From Clostridiales bacterium (GTDB taxonomy: Bacteria > Bacillota > Clostridia > Lachnospirales > Lachnospiraceae): a DNA stretch of 13,894 bases. The notes beneath the pieces are model-generated. The model had not been told where the DNA came from. It did not search any database and was given only the letters and a program-made list of their open reading frames with translations. Position 1 is the first letter of the stretch. The number at the start of each line of letters is the position of its first letter. The position numbers and the translations under genes are program-made. Where the stretch lies: contig JAHZAR010000038.1 in assembly GCA_019423835.1 (NCBI GenBank), forward strand, positions 1 to 13,894, written 5' to 3'. This document shows positions 6,331-12,154 of the stretch, one piece after another.

Positions 6331-8625
6331 CTAATTGAGCTTCCCGAGACCGCGGATTACTTTTTCCGGCGTGATCGGAAGCTCCCGGAACCAGAGTCCC
6401 GTTGCATTGTAGACAGCATGGGCGATAGCCGGAGGCGGGGTGTTGATCACCACCTCTCCGATGGACTTGGCGCCAAAGGGGCCTGTGGGCTCAAAGCTGG
6501 GCTCAAACTCCACCTCCAGATCGGGGATCTCCACCCTGGCCGGTATTTTGTACTGCATAAAGGAATTTTCTTTGAGTTTTCCCTTCTCCGAGTAGTTAAT
6601 GTCCTCGTAGAGGGTCATTCCGATTCCCTGGACAATGCCGCCCTCCGCCTGTACCCGCGCAAGGGCCGGGTTGATAACCGTTCCGCAGTCCACGGCAGCC
6701 TTGTAGTTAATCACATCGATCTGTCCCGTTTCCAGATCTACCTCCACCTCGGCCATTCCGCACATAAAGGGAGGCGGTGACTTTGGTGAGGAGTGAGAAG
6801 CTGAGGCCTCCAGGGACAGATTGTTTCCGCACATGCTCTTCGCGGCAATATCTGCCAGGGAGACGCGCTTTTCCTCCTCTCCCAAAAGCCAGACGAAGGA
6901 GCCGTCAAAGTCTGCGTCCGCCTCTTCTGCTCCCAGCATCTGGGCCCCCAGCCGTACGATCTTATCCCTGAGCTCCCCGCAGGCCTTTACCGTGGCCATA
7001 CCCGTAATATAGGTAGTGCTGGAAGCGTAGGAGCCGGAATCATAGGGGGAATTGTCCGTGTCAACCCCGCGGACAACAATCTGATCCACCTCGCATTCCA
7101 GACAGTCCGCAGCTATCTGGGCAAGGATCGTGTCACAGCCGGTTCCCATGTCCGTGGCTCCGATCAGCATGTTGTAATGGCCGCTGTCCGCCAGGCGGAT
7201 GGTAACACTTCCCACGTCCACTCCGGAGATTCCGGAGCCCTGCATGGCAATTCCCACGCCCACTCCCCTGACCTTTCCATTGCCCATGTCGCGCCTTGGG
7301 TATTTTTCTTTCCAGCCAATCATCTGGGCAGCCCGGTTCATGCACTGCTCCACATGACAGCTCTCGAGAAGCTCATTGTAGTAGGCGGGCATCCTCTGGC
7401 CCTCCCTCACAAAATTCATCCGGCGGATCTCAAGGGGATCGATTCCCAGAATTCCAGCCGCCTCATTGAGGGCTGACTCCACGGCAAAAAGTCCCTGAGT
7501 CGCTCCGTAGCCTCTGTAGGCCCCGGACGCCTGGAAGTTGGTGTACACCACATCATACCGGAACCGGAAGGCCTCCGGCGTGTAGATGGGGATTGACTTA
7601 TGGCCGGAGAGGCCTACCGTTGTGGGTCCGTGCTCTCCATAGGCTCCCGTATTGGACAGAGTGTAGACGTCAATGGCCCGCACCAGGCCGTCCTTATTGA
7701 GTCCCATCTTCACCCGCACCTCCATCTCATGCCTGGGTGAGGCTGCGATCATGGATTCATAGCGGGAGTAGATCATCTTTGCAGGCCGTCCTGTTTTCAT
7801 GGTGACAAGAGCCGGATAGATCTCTGACACTCCTGTCTGCTTGGCTCCGAAGCCCCCTCCGATTCTCGGCTTCACCACCCGCACTCCGGACTTGTCGATC
7901 CCCAGGGCATTGGCCAGGATTCTTCTGATGTGGAAGGGTACCTGTGTGGACGAAACGACATTTAAGCGGCCAAAGGCGTCCATGTAGGTGAAGGTTCGGA
8001 AGGTTTCCATCATAGTCTGGTTGTTTGCCTTGGTGTGGTAGGTTCTCTCAAGCACCAGATCGCAGTCTGCCAGCACGGCATCCACATCGCCCTCCTCCTC
8101 GCCGCCGCTGGCGCAGAGATTTCTCTGGTTGTCCGCCCCCACCGGGCAGAGAGCCTTCCAGTCCTCTTCCGGGTGAACTAACACCGGATTGTCCTTGGCT
8201 GTTCTGAAATCCAGAACCGGCGTCAGTACCTCATACTCGGTCTTGATCAGCTTCAGGGCTCTGTCCACCGCCTCCTCTGTCTCCCCTGCCACGACAGCAG
8301 CCACATCTCCCACAAAGCGCACTCTTCTGTCGATAATGTACCGGTCATAGGGACTTGGCTCAGGGTAGGTCTGGCCTGCCTGGGTAAACCGGCACCTGGG
8401 AGAGTCCTCCCAGGTCAGCACACAGACGATGCCGGGAACCTTTTTCGCCTTCTCTGTGTCAATCTTCTTCACGAGCGCGTGGGCGTGAGGGCTCCTGAGG
8501 GCCTTCACCACCAGGCAGTCTGACGGCGCAATGTCGTCCGTATAGACGGCCCGCCCTGTCACAAGGGCCATGGCATCCTTTTTCATCACCGGGCGGTTTA
8601 CATAGTTTGTATTTGGGGCCTTCAT
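6331..8625 (-). CDS. xdhA: Xanthine dehydrogenase-type hydroxylase, molybdopterin-binding subunit
   Basis: This is the large catalytic subunit of a three-subunit molybdenum hydroxylase that oxidises purines or related N-heterocycles and passes electrons through Fe-S clusters to FAD. The 764 residues are close to E. coli XdhA. The N-terminal aldehyde-oxidase a/b hammerhead domain is at about 15-135. The cofactor-binding domain shows IGGGFGAKQ (255-263), GAYRGYG (368-374), GSYASS (531-536) and GIVQGIG (663-669). GAKSIGE at 718-724 places the catalytic base at E724. The ATG overlaps the stop of the iron-sulfur subunit gene as ATGA, with GGAGGG upstream. The substrate is not proven by sequence. 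Xanthine or hypoxanthine is likely, and clostridial purine hydroxylases can be selenium-dependent, but nothing here shows that. Confidence 0.93.
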   Translation of the reverse strand: MKAPNTNYVNRPVMKKDAMALVTGRAVYTDDIAPSDCLVVKALRSPHAHALVKKIDTEKAKKVPGIVCVLTWEDSPRCRFTQAGQTYPEPSPYDRYIIDRRVRFVGDVAAVVAGETEEAVDRALKLIKTEYEVLTPVLDFRTAKDNPVLVHPEEDWKALCPVGADNQRNLCASGGEEEGDVDAVLADCDLVLERTYHTKANNQTMMETFRTFTYMDAFGRLNVVSSTQVPFHIRRILANALGIDKSGVRVVKPRIGGGFGAKQTGVSEIYPALVTMKTGRPAKMIYSRYESMIAASPRHEMEVRVKMGLNKDGLVRAIDVYTLSNTGAYGEHGPTTVGLSGHKSIPIYTPEAFRFRYDVVYTNFQASGAYRGYGATQGLFAVESALNEAAGILGIDPLEIRRMNFVREGQRMPAYYNELLESCHVEQCMNRAAQMIGWKEKYPRRDMGNGKVRGVGVGIAMQGSGISGVDVGSVTIRLADSGHYNMLIGATDMGTGCDTILAQIAADCLECEVDQIVVRGVDTDNSPYDSGSYASSTTYITGMATVKACGELRDKIVRLGAQMLGAEEADADFDGSFVWLLGEEEKRVSLADIAAKSMCGNNLSLEASASHSSPKSPPPFMCGMAEVEVDLETGQIDVINYKAAVDCGTVINPALARVQAEGGIVQGIGMTLYEDINYSEKGKLKENSFMQYKIPARVEIPDLEVEFEPSFEPTGPFGAKSIGEVVINTPPPAIAHAVYNATGLWFRELPITPEKVIRGLGKLN

Positions 8626-9098
8626 GCGTTCTCACCCTCCTTCTGTCTTCTGTAGGCCAGCCAGTTTCGGATGGCTCTCATCTGGCCTGCATATCCCGTG
8701 CAGCGGCACAGATTGCCTGCCAGATATTCCCGGATCTCCTCAGAGGACGGGGTACCGGACAACTCTCTTTCCATGGCAAGCACATTCATGATAAAACCAG
8801 GAGAACAGAAGCCGCACTGTTCCGCTCCCTGCTCTCCCAGGAAGCGCCCGAACTCCTCTGCCTCCTCCTTCAGTCCCTCCAGGGTAGTCACCTCACGGCC
8901 CTGGACGCGCATGGCGGGAACCGCGCAGGAGAGCACCGGCTTTCCGTCCAGCCATACGGTACAGAGGCCGCAGTTCGTTGTCTCACAGCCGCATTTTACG
9001 CTTTTACAGCCTCTGGCCCGGAGGAAATCGAAAAGCGTCATGTCTGCTCTGACCTCAGCGGCCACAGCCTGTCCGTTTATAATACATTTTAATTCCAC
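8622..9098 (-). CDS. xdhC: Xanthine dehydrogenase-type hydroxylase, 2x[2Fe-2S] subunit
   Basis: This is the electron-transfer subunit, 158 residues. A plant-type [2Fe-2S] cluster site is formed by C38, C43, C46 and C58 (C-x4-C-x2-C-x11-C). The second cluster uses the C-x2-C of QCGFCSPG and the C-x-C of NLCRCTGY in the C-terminal helical domain. The first site reads CETTNCGLC, where many homologues have CGEGDCGAC; the cysteine spacing is kept. The GTG start at 9098 lies inside the last codons of the FAD subunit gene (10-base overlap), with AGGAGG nine bases upstream. Its stop overlaps the start of the large subunit by four bases. An ATG closer to the ribosome site is out of frame and closes after a few codons. 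Confidence 0.94.
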   Translation of the reverse strand: MELKCIINGQAVAAEVRADMTLFDFLRARGCKSVKCGCETTNCGLCTVWLDGKPVLSCAVPAMRVQGREVTTLEGLKEEAEEFGRFLGEQGAEQCGFCSPGFIMNVLAMERELSGTPSSEEIREYLAGNLCRCTGYAGQMRAIRNWLAYRRQKEGENA

Positions 9099-9910
9099 GT
9101 TTCATTTCCTCCTTTCCTGTCCAGAGATCTCTGCCTGTCGATTCTGTCAAGGCAGCGCATCAGGAGGACGCCGGCCAGATATTTCCTGTACTGGGCGCTG
9201 GCTCTCATGTTCGTGCCGAAGCGCAGGGAAGCGATCAGCTTCTCCACCGCCGTTTTCCGTTCTGCCTCGTCCTCTGCAAAATAGCCGTTTTCCACCGTTA
9301 CGGCGGCCGCCCGGGCCGGCCTTGCTCCGACGGAAACTGTCGTTTTATCCTCTCTCTCACAGACTGCCGTTGTCAGTACCGGGAAATCCACAGCCTCATT
9401 TCTCATACTCTCATAGGAAATGCGGGCCTGTCCCTTCCTCACCAGCACAGAGACGAGAATATCCCCGTCTTCCTTTCTGTCCAGGAAATCCCTGAGCGGT
9501 ATTACCCCGGCCCTGTGCAGTTTTACCTGGGCATCCAGGGCCAGGAACAGGGTGAGCACATCGGAGAAACCGAATCTTCCGCAGATGCTTCCGCCTACCG
9601 TCGCGCAGTTTCTGAACTGGGTTCCCACGATGTGGCGCACGCTGTCTGCAAAGGCCCCGTCTGCCCAGCGGTTCAGGCCCTCATGCGTTTCCAGGCTTCG
9701 CAGAGTGGCCATGCATCCGATCTCAAACTGCTGATCTGTCTCCTCTATCCGCTCGAGACCCAGCCCGCTCAAATCAATCAGCGTCTGAACCGTCCGGTTC
9801 TGAAGCCTGAGCCAGCAGAAGCCGCCGCAGATAACAGCGGATTTCTTCTTATTCAGTTCATAGGCCTCATCCAGGCTCCCCGCCATGACAAAATTCGTGT
9901 AATGAATCAC
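9089..9910 (-). CDS. xdhB: Xanthine dehydrogenase-type hydroxylase, FAD-binding subunit
   Basis: This is the flavin subunit of the hydroxylase. It passes electrons from the Fe-S subunit to an acceptor. The 273 residues are slightly shorter than E. coli XdhB. FAD-binding patterns are visible but divergent: ICGGFCWLRL at about 27-36 stands where most homologues have AGGTDLL, and ATVGGSICGRFGFSD stands for the usual TIGGNI-x-ASP-x-SD. The C-terminal CO-dehydrogenase-flavoprotein domain is about 170-270. The GTG start at 9910 has GAGGAGG eight bases upstream. It is the first gene of the operon, following a promoter at 10033-10061 and a leader of about 115 bases. Gene letters follow E. coli usage; other nomenclatures differ. 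Confidence 0.9.
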   Translation of the reverse strand: MIHYTNFVMAGSLDEAYELNKKKSAVICGGFCWLRLQNRTVQTLIDLSGLGLERIEETDQQFEIGCMATLRSLETHEGLNRWADGAFADSVRHIVGTQFRNCATVGGSICGRFGFSDVLTLFLALDAQVKLHRAGVIPLRDFLDRKEDGDILVSVLVRKGQARISYESMRNEAVDFPVLTTAVCEREDKTTVSVGARPARAAAVTVENGYFAEDEAERKTAVEKLIASLRFGTNMRASAQYRKYLAGVLLMRCLDRIDRQRSLDRKGGNETWN

Positions 9911-10027
9911 GCCTTATCCTCCTCGTATCTTTTCATTTTTCATTCTGTCCGTCTATTCGCAGTCTGTCACACCCATTTTCTTTTTCAGCCTTTTGGGCAT
10001 GTCCGGCCTGTAGCCGTGTCTATAGCA
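9911..10027 (-). other. Leader region of the xdh operon
   Basis: About 115 bases separate the predicted transcription start from the FAD-subunit GTG. They hold the ribosome site at the 3' end and otherwise no riboswitch or terminator that I can recognise. In particular, the pattern of a molybdenum-cofactor riboswitch or purine riboswitch is not evident by eye. Confidence 0.45.
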
Positions 10028-10032
10028 GGCAT

Positions 10033-10061
10033 ATTTTAACACAGATTGCGGAAGAGAACAA
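10033..10061 (-). promoter_or_regulatory. Promoter of the xdh-mocA operon
   Basis: On the minus strand a -35-like TTGTTC (10056-10061) is separated by exactly 17 bases from TAAAAT (10033-10038), which carries the TG of an extended -10 (TGTTAAAAT, 10033-10041). Transcription would start near 10027. The promoter lies within overlapping inverted repeats (10042-10087). Confidence 0.65.
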
Positions 10062-10087
10062 TCTGAAAAAGTCACTCTCTTCCGCAA
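10042..10087. repeat. Two nested inverted repeats overlapping the xdh promoter
   Basis: TTGCGGAAGAGA (10046-10057) and TCTCTTCCGCAA (10076-10087) form a perfect 12-base inverted repeat with an 18-base spacer. CAGATTG (10042-10048) and CAATCTG (10059-10065) form a second perfect seven-base repeat that shares bases with the first. Both cover the -35 or spacer of the xdh promoter. They could be operators for a dimeric regulator. If transcription from the small upstream reading frame reads through, they would also be mutually exclusive RNA hairpins. Confidence 0.7.
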
Positions 10088-10140
10088 AAACCTGTATTCT
10101 CTGTATTTCCCTTACAGCCCCTTACGGCCTTCTGTCATAA

Positions 10141-10302
10141 TCAGTTTTCTCTTTTTCCGGTTTCCTGCGCCTTCCGGCCTCTGGCTTCCCTTTTTTCGGT
10201 TCCTCTCACCACTTCCTTTTCCTTTGGCCGGTTCTGACAGGCCATACAGTCCTCGTCAATCTCATAAACAGCATTTCCTTCTATAATTAAACGGATTCCC
10301 AT
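10141..10302 (-). CDS. Small protein of unknown function (53 residues)
   Basis: A short reading frame with a good AGGAGG site about 10 bases before its ATG. The N-terminal half (MGIRLIIEGNAVYEIDEDC) looks like a folded strand-turn-strand element with acidic residues. A C-x2-C pair (C19, C22 in DCMAC) sits in the middle. The C-terminal half is very rich in Lys, Arg and Glu and probably disordered or nucleic-acid binding. I do not recognise a named family. It diverges from the gene at 10413 with a dyad between them, and lies upstream of the xdh promoter on the same strand. The ribosome site and a hydrophobic-polar pattern in the first 20 residues argue that it is translated; the low-complexity tail argues for caution. 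Confidence 0.6.
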   Translation of the reverse strand: MGIRLIIEGNAVYEIDEDCMACQNRPKEKEVVRGTEKREARGRKAQETGKREN

Positions 10303-10340
10303 ATTGCTTCAACCTCCTATATCACTACTATATGCAGTTC

Positions 10341-10359
10341 TGATACAGGCTGTGTATCA
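10341..10359. repeat. 19-bp dyad between divergent genes (possible operator)
   Basis: TGATACA (10341-10347) and TGTATCA (10353-10359) are perfectly complementary with a five-base GGCTG spacer. The right arm also starts a direct repeat, TATCATG at 10355-10361 and again at 10365-10371, spaced exactly ten bases, one helical turn. The site lies in the 110-base gap between the divergent start codons at 10302 and 10413, a plausible place for a regulator of both. No named regulator is suggested. Confidence 0.5.
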
Positions 10360-10412
10360 TGTTTTATCATGACCGCGCATATATTAAGGCAAGGAAAAGG
10401 AGGTAACATCCC

Positions 10413-10982
10413 ATGAAAAATGAACCTGATTTAAAAATGACGGATCTCGATTATCTGACAGCGGCCCCTCATCTTCAGATGATCAAAGCCGCCCTTCCCT
10501 ACATACATGTCCCGGAGCAGCGTTTTTTCTCCCTGATGGTAAAAATCAGCGAGCTGGAGCGCACGGTACGGCTGTTTCAGGAGAAGGAAGACGGAATGGT
10601 CGGAATCTGTTCTCTCGAAGAGGATCAGCCGTCCTCCCCCATTGACATGTTAAACGCCATGAAGCCCTACGGCACGCCGCAGGAGCAGGAATTTATTGAT
10701 CTGGTGGCCAATTTTCTTCAGGGCTCCAGGCTTTACCAGTCTTATCGTGAGTCTGCACCTGAGACCATTCGCCCTGTCTCCGCAGACCATGGCACCGGCA
10801 GTGCTGCAGAATCTCCCTCCGACTCCTCCGGCCCCACAGCCAGGAGCCGCGGGGAAGAGGCAGGAAGGCGGGAGGCCGGACACTTTCCTATTGAACAGCT
10901 GAAAAACATGCTGCCGCCGGAGCAGCAGTCCCGCCTGGAAACGGCCCAGCTTCTCATGCAGACCATGCAGAGCTTGTCCTGA
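10413..10982 (+). CDS. Unrecognised helical protein (first gene of a two-gene operon)
   Basis: This 189-residue soluble protein of unknown function has no signal peptide or membrane segment. The N-terminal two-thirds (about 1-118) are predicted mostly helical by composition (LDYLTAAPHLQMIKAALPYI; MVKISELERTVRLFQ; EQEFIDLVANFLQG). Residues about 125-158 are a low-complexity linker of Ser, Gly, Pro, Arg and Glu. The C-terminus, FPIEQLKNMLPPEQQSRLE and following, is a helical motif resembling the C-terminus of the downstream gene product (PxExxR pattern). AAAGGAGG lies about ten bases before the ATG. It ends 30 bases before the next gene. Codon use and base composition match the neighbours, so it is probably a native lineage gene. 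Confidence 0.8.
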   Translation: MKNEPDLKMTDLDYLTAAPHLQMIKAALPYIHVPEQRFFSLMVKISELERTVRLFQEKEDGMVGICSLEEDQPSSPIDMLNAMKPYGTPQEQEFIDLVANFLQGSRLYQSYRESAPETIRPVSADHGTGSAAESPSDSSGPTARSRGEEAGRREAGHFPIEQLKNMLPPEQQSRLETAQLLMQTMQSLS

Positions 10983-11012
10983 GCTCGCACAGCCACAGAA
11001 AGGATTGAAATT

Positions 11013-11309
11013 ATGAACACTGCCTGGAAACAGGATCCCAGACTGCGAACGATGGATCCGGAAAAATTAAAATACCTGTCAAACCTGGCCGAAACTGTAG
11101 AGCGCACTCCCAAAGACAAGCTGATGCCCCTTTTCATGAGCATGGCAGCCGGCAGCAGCCAGTATCATTTCAGCGACGATGAAACGGATCTCCTTGTGTC
11201 TATCATGACGGCAAGGATGAGCCCTGCGGAAAAAAAGCGGGTTGAAATGCTGCGCAGCCTGTCCAGGCGCTTAGGCGCGGGCAAACAGGGCAGGCCCAAA
11301 AAAGGATAG
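11013..11309 (+). CDS. Unrecognised small helical protein (second gene of the operon)
   Basis: This 98-residue soluble protein of unknown function has no membrane segment or cysteines. It starts MNTAWKQDPRLRTMDPEKL, continues with a helical stretch containing KDKLMPLFMSMAAGSS, then FSDDETDLLVSIMTARMSPAEKKRVE, and ends in a basic tail (RRLGAGKQGRPKKG). The MSPAEKKRVEML segment parallels LPPEQQSRLETA at the C-terminus of the preceding gene product, which suggests related modules. The ribosome site is a modest AAAGGA about nine bases before the ATG. It is read with 10413-10982. The basic tail could bind nucleic acid, but that is inference only. I believe similar short proteins occur in Lachnospiraceae, with no assigned function. 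Confidence 0.8.
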   Translation: MNTAWKQDPRLRTMDPEKLKYLSNLAETVERTPKDKLMPLFMSMAAGSSQYHFSDDETDLLVSIMTARMSPAEKKRVEMLRSLSRRLGAGKQGRPKKG

Positions 11310-11380
11310 CGAAATTCTCTCTGCCGGCAAATCCTTCCGTTTTGCAGAAAAGCCGTCGGACTTTCCCGTAAAGCCAATCC

Positions 11381-11431
11381 GCGGCGGCCGCATCTGAATT
11401 TCCAGAATGCGCACCGCCGCTTTCTCTATTT
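11381..11431 (+). terminator. Probable terminator of the two-gene unknown operon
   Basis: GCGGCGG (11381-11387) pairs with CCGCCGC (11414-11420). Inside, GCAT/ATGC and CTG/CAG can also pair around a central AATTTC loop. On the plus strand TTTCTCTATTT follows directly. It lies about 70 bases after the stop at 11309. The stem is interrupted and the T-tract broken, so confidence is moderate. Confidence 0.55.
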
Positions 11432-11463
11432 CCGGCAATCAGCCTGCATCAGAGAACACAGAC

Positions 11464-11844
11464 TTAGATTTCCTTCTTCCAGAGTCCGTGAAGGTTGCAG
11501 TACTCGTATGCAGCTACCGCCTCGTCTCCGCCGCCGAGAACAAACTCTGCCTCCGGCTTCTCTCCCGGATTCAGATATTTGATCTGGCTGCCCTGCTTTG
11601 TTTCAAGAGCGATCCACTGGATCCAGTGAGCCTCCAGCATCGGATGCTCAACCTCTCCCACCTGAACGGTTACCTTCTGTCCCTCCACTGTCACGACAGG
11701 TACGTGCTTCTCCTGAGCTCCGTCGCTGGTTCCCGGAACCATCTCGCTCATCTTCTCCCCACAGCACATAACCGGTACACCCGCATTCTTAACATAAGTT
11801 ACGATATTTCCACAATGCTTACAGACATAAAATTTTAATGCCAT
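11464..11844 (-). CDS. dfx: Desulfoferrodoxin (two-iron superoxide reductase)
   Basis: This cytoplasmic enzyme of anaerobes reduces superoxide to hydrogen peroxide using rubredoxin-type electron donors. The 126 residues are the normal length. The N-terminal desulforedoxin domain holds centre I, Fe(Cys)4: C8, C11, C27 and C28. The catalytic centre II ligands are all present: H47 (in EKHVP), H67 (in EHPM), H73 (in AHWI), C116 and H119 (in CNLHGLW). The active-site Glu-Lys pair precedes H47 as E45-K46. I chose the ATG at 11844 (MALKFYVCKHCGN) because AAGGAGG lies eight bases upstream; the longer frame to 11877 would include the ribosome site. The gene diverges from the thiamine-riboswitch transcript. 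I could not identify a strong promoter or a convincing PerR box. Confidence 0.96.
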   Translation of the reverse strand: MALKFYVCKHCGNIVTYVKNAGVPVMCCGEKMSEMVPGTSDGAQEKHVPVVTVEGQKVTVQVGEVEHPMLEAHWIQWIALETKQGSQIKYLNPGEKPEAEFVLGGGDEAVAAYEYCNLHGLWKKEI

Positions 11845-11852
11845 TTTGTTTG

Positions 11853-11859
11853 CCTCCTT
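11853..11859 (-). promoter_or_regulatory. Ribosome binding site that sets the desulfoferrodoxin start
   Basis: The minus-strand AAGGAGG, eight bases before the ATG at 11844, excludes the in-frame ATG at 11877. Starting there would add an N-terminus not found in desulfoferrodoxins. Confidence 0.8.
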
Positions 11860-11917
11860 AATAATTTTAATATTCATTCCTACTATACTTTATCCCGTAC
11901 ATGTTCTTCCTTCATTC

Positions 11918-11946
11918 TTTACAAATCTTTCAGATTATGTTAAAAT
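11918..11946 (+). promoter_or_regulatory. Strong promoter for the TPP-riboswitch transcript
   Basis: TTTACA (11918-11923) and TAAAAT (11941-11946) are separated by exactly 17 bases, and TG at 11938-11939 extends the -10. Transcription would start about 11953, roughly 23 bases before the aptamer. Confidence 0.8.
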
Positions 11947-11949
11947 CAG

Positions 11950-11965
11950 ATTGTTTTGAAACAAT
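11950..11965. repeat. 16-bp dyad at the predicted transcription start
   Basis: ATTGTTT (11950-11956) and AAACAAT (11959-11965) are perfectly complementary with a two-base TG centre. The dyad covers the expected +1 of the riboswitch transcript. It may be an operator or incidental AT-rich symmetry; a two-base loop makes it an unlikely RNA hairpin as written. Confidence 0.4.
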
Positions 11966-11975
11966 TGCCATAAAA

Positions 11976-12056
11976 ACAGGGAGCTTGTAGACAGGCTGAG
12001 AGGAAATTGTGAATTTCGACCTATAACCTGATGTGGATAATGCCAACGTAGGGAAA
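11976..12056 (+). ncRNA. TPP riboswitch (THI element)
   Basis: The conserved blocks of the thiamine pyrophosphate aptamer appear in order. CTGAGA is at 11996-12001. A P3 hairpin GAAATT/AATTTC is at 12003-12017. ACCTGAT is at 12026-12032, GGATAATGCCA at 12035-12045, and CGTAGGGA at 12047-12054. It lies between a strong promoter and an intrinsic terminator. GTAGGG (12048-12053) can pair with CCCTGC (12074-12079) of the terminator's left arm, with one G-U pair, giving an antiterminator. Binding of TPP should hold the aptamer's 3' strand and free the terminator, turning the transporter genes off when thiamine is plentiful. Confidence 0.95.
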
Positions 12057-12070
12057 TACAAAAGATTCTT

Positions 12071-12107
12071 AAGCCCTGCCATGGTCCGGCCGGGCTTTTT
12101 CATTTTC
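12071..12107 (+). terminator. Riboswitch-controlled intrinsic terminator
   Basis: AAGCCC (12071-12076) pairs with GGGCTT (12092-12097), and GCC (12078-12080) with GGC (12088-12090), leaving one T-C mismatch and a seven-base loop. TTTTTCATTTTC follows. It ends about 50 bases before the permease start codon and is the expression platform of the TPP riboswitch. Confidence 0.9.
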
Positions 12108-12154
12108 TCCTCTGCCTTCTCATTTCCCCGTCTGGCTGAAAGGAGCCCTTCCAT

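Noticed and set aside
6109..6780. 223-codon open frame on the plus strand spanning mocA and the 3' end of xdhA
   Set aside because: It crosses two well-supported genes on the opposite strand, and its translation shows no family features; GC-rich codon use leaves antisense frames open.
8671..9495. 274-codon open frame on the plus strand across xdhC and xdhB
   Set aside because: Composition is Ser/Pro/Arg-rich, typical of antisense shadows; the opposite strand encodes intact Fe-S and FAD subunits.
9953..10000. 15-codon frame MPKRLKKKMGVTDCE in the xdh leader as a possible leader peptide
   Set aside because: The ribosome site is poor and there is no attenuator downstream; such short frames arise readily by chance.
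11860..11880. AT-rich partial palindrome upstream of dfx as a PerR-type operator
   Set aside because: The match to TTATAAT-n-ATTATAA is poor and would be expected in AT-rich leader DNA; too weak to call.
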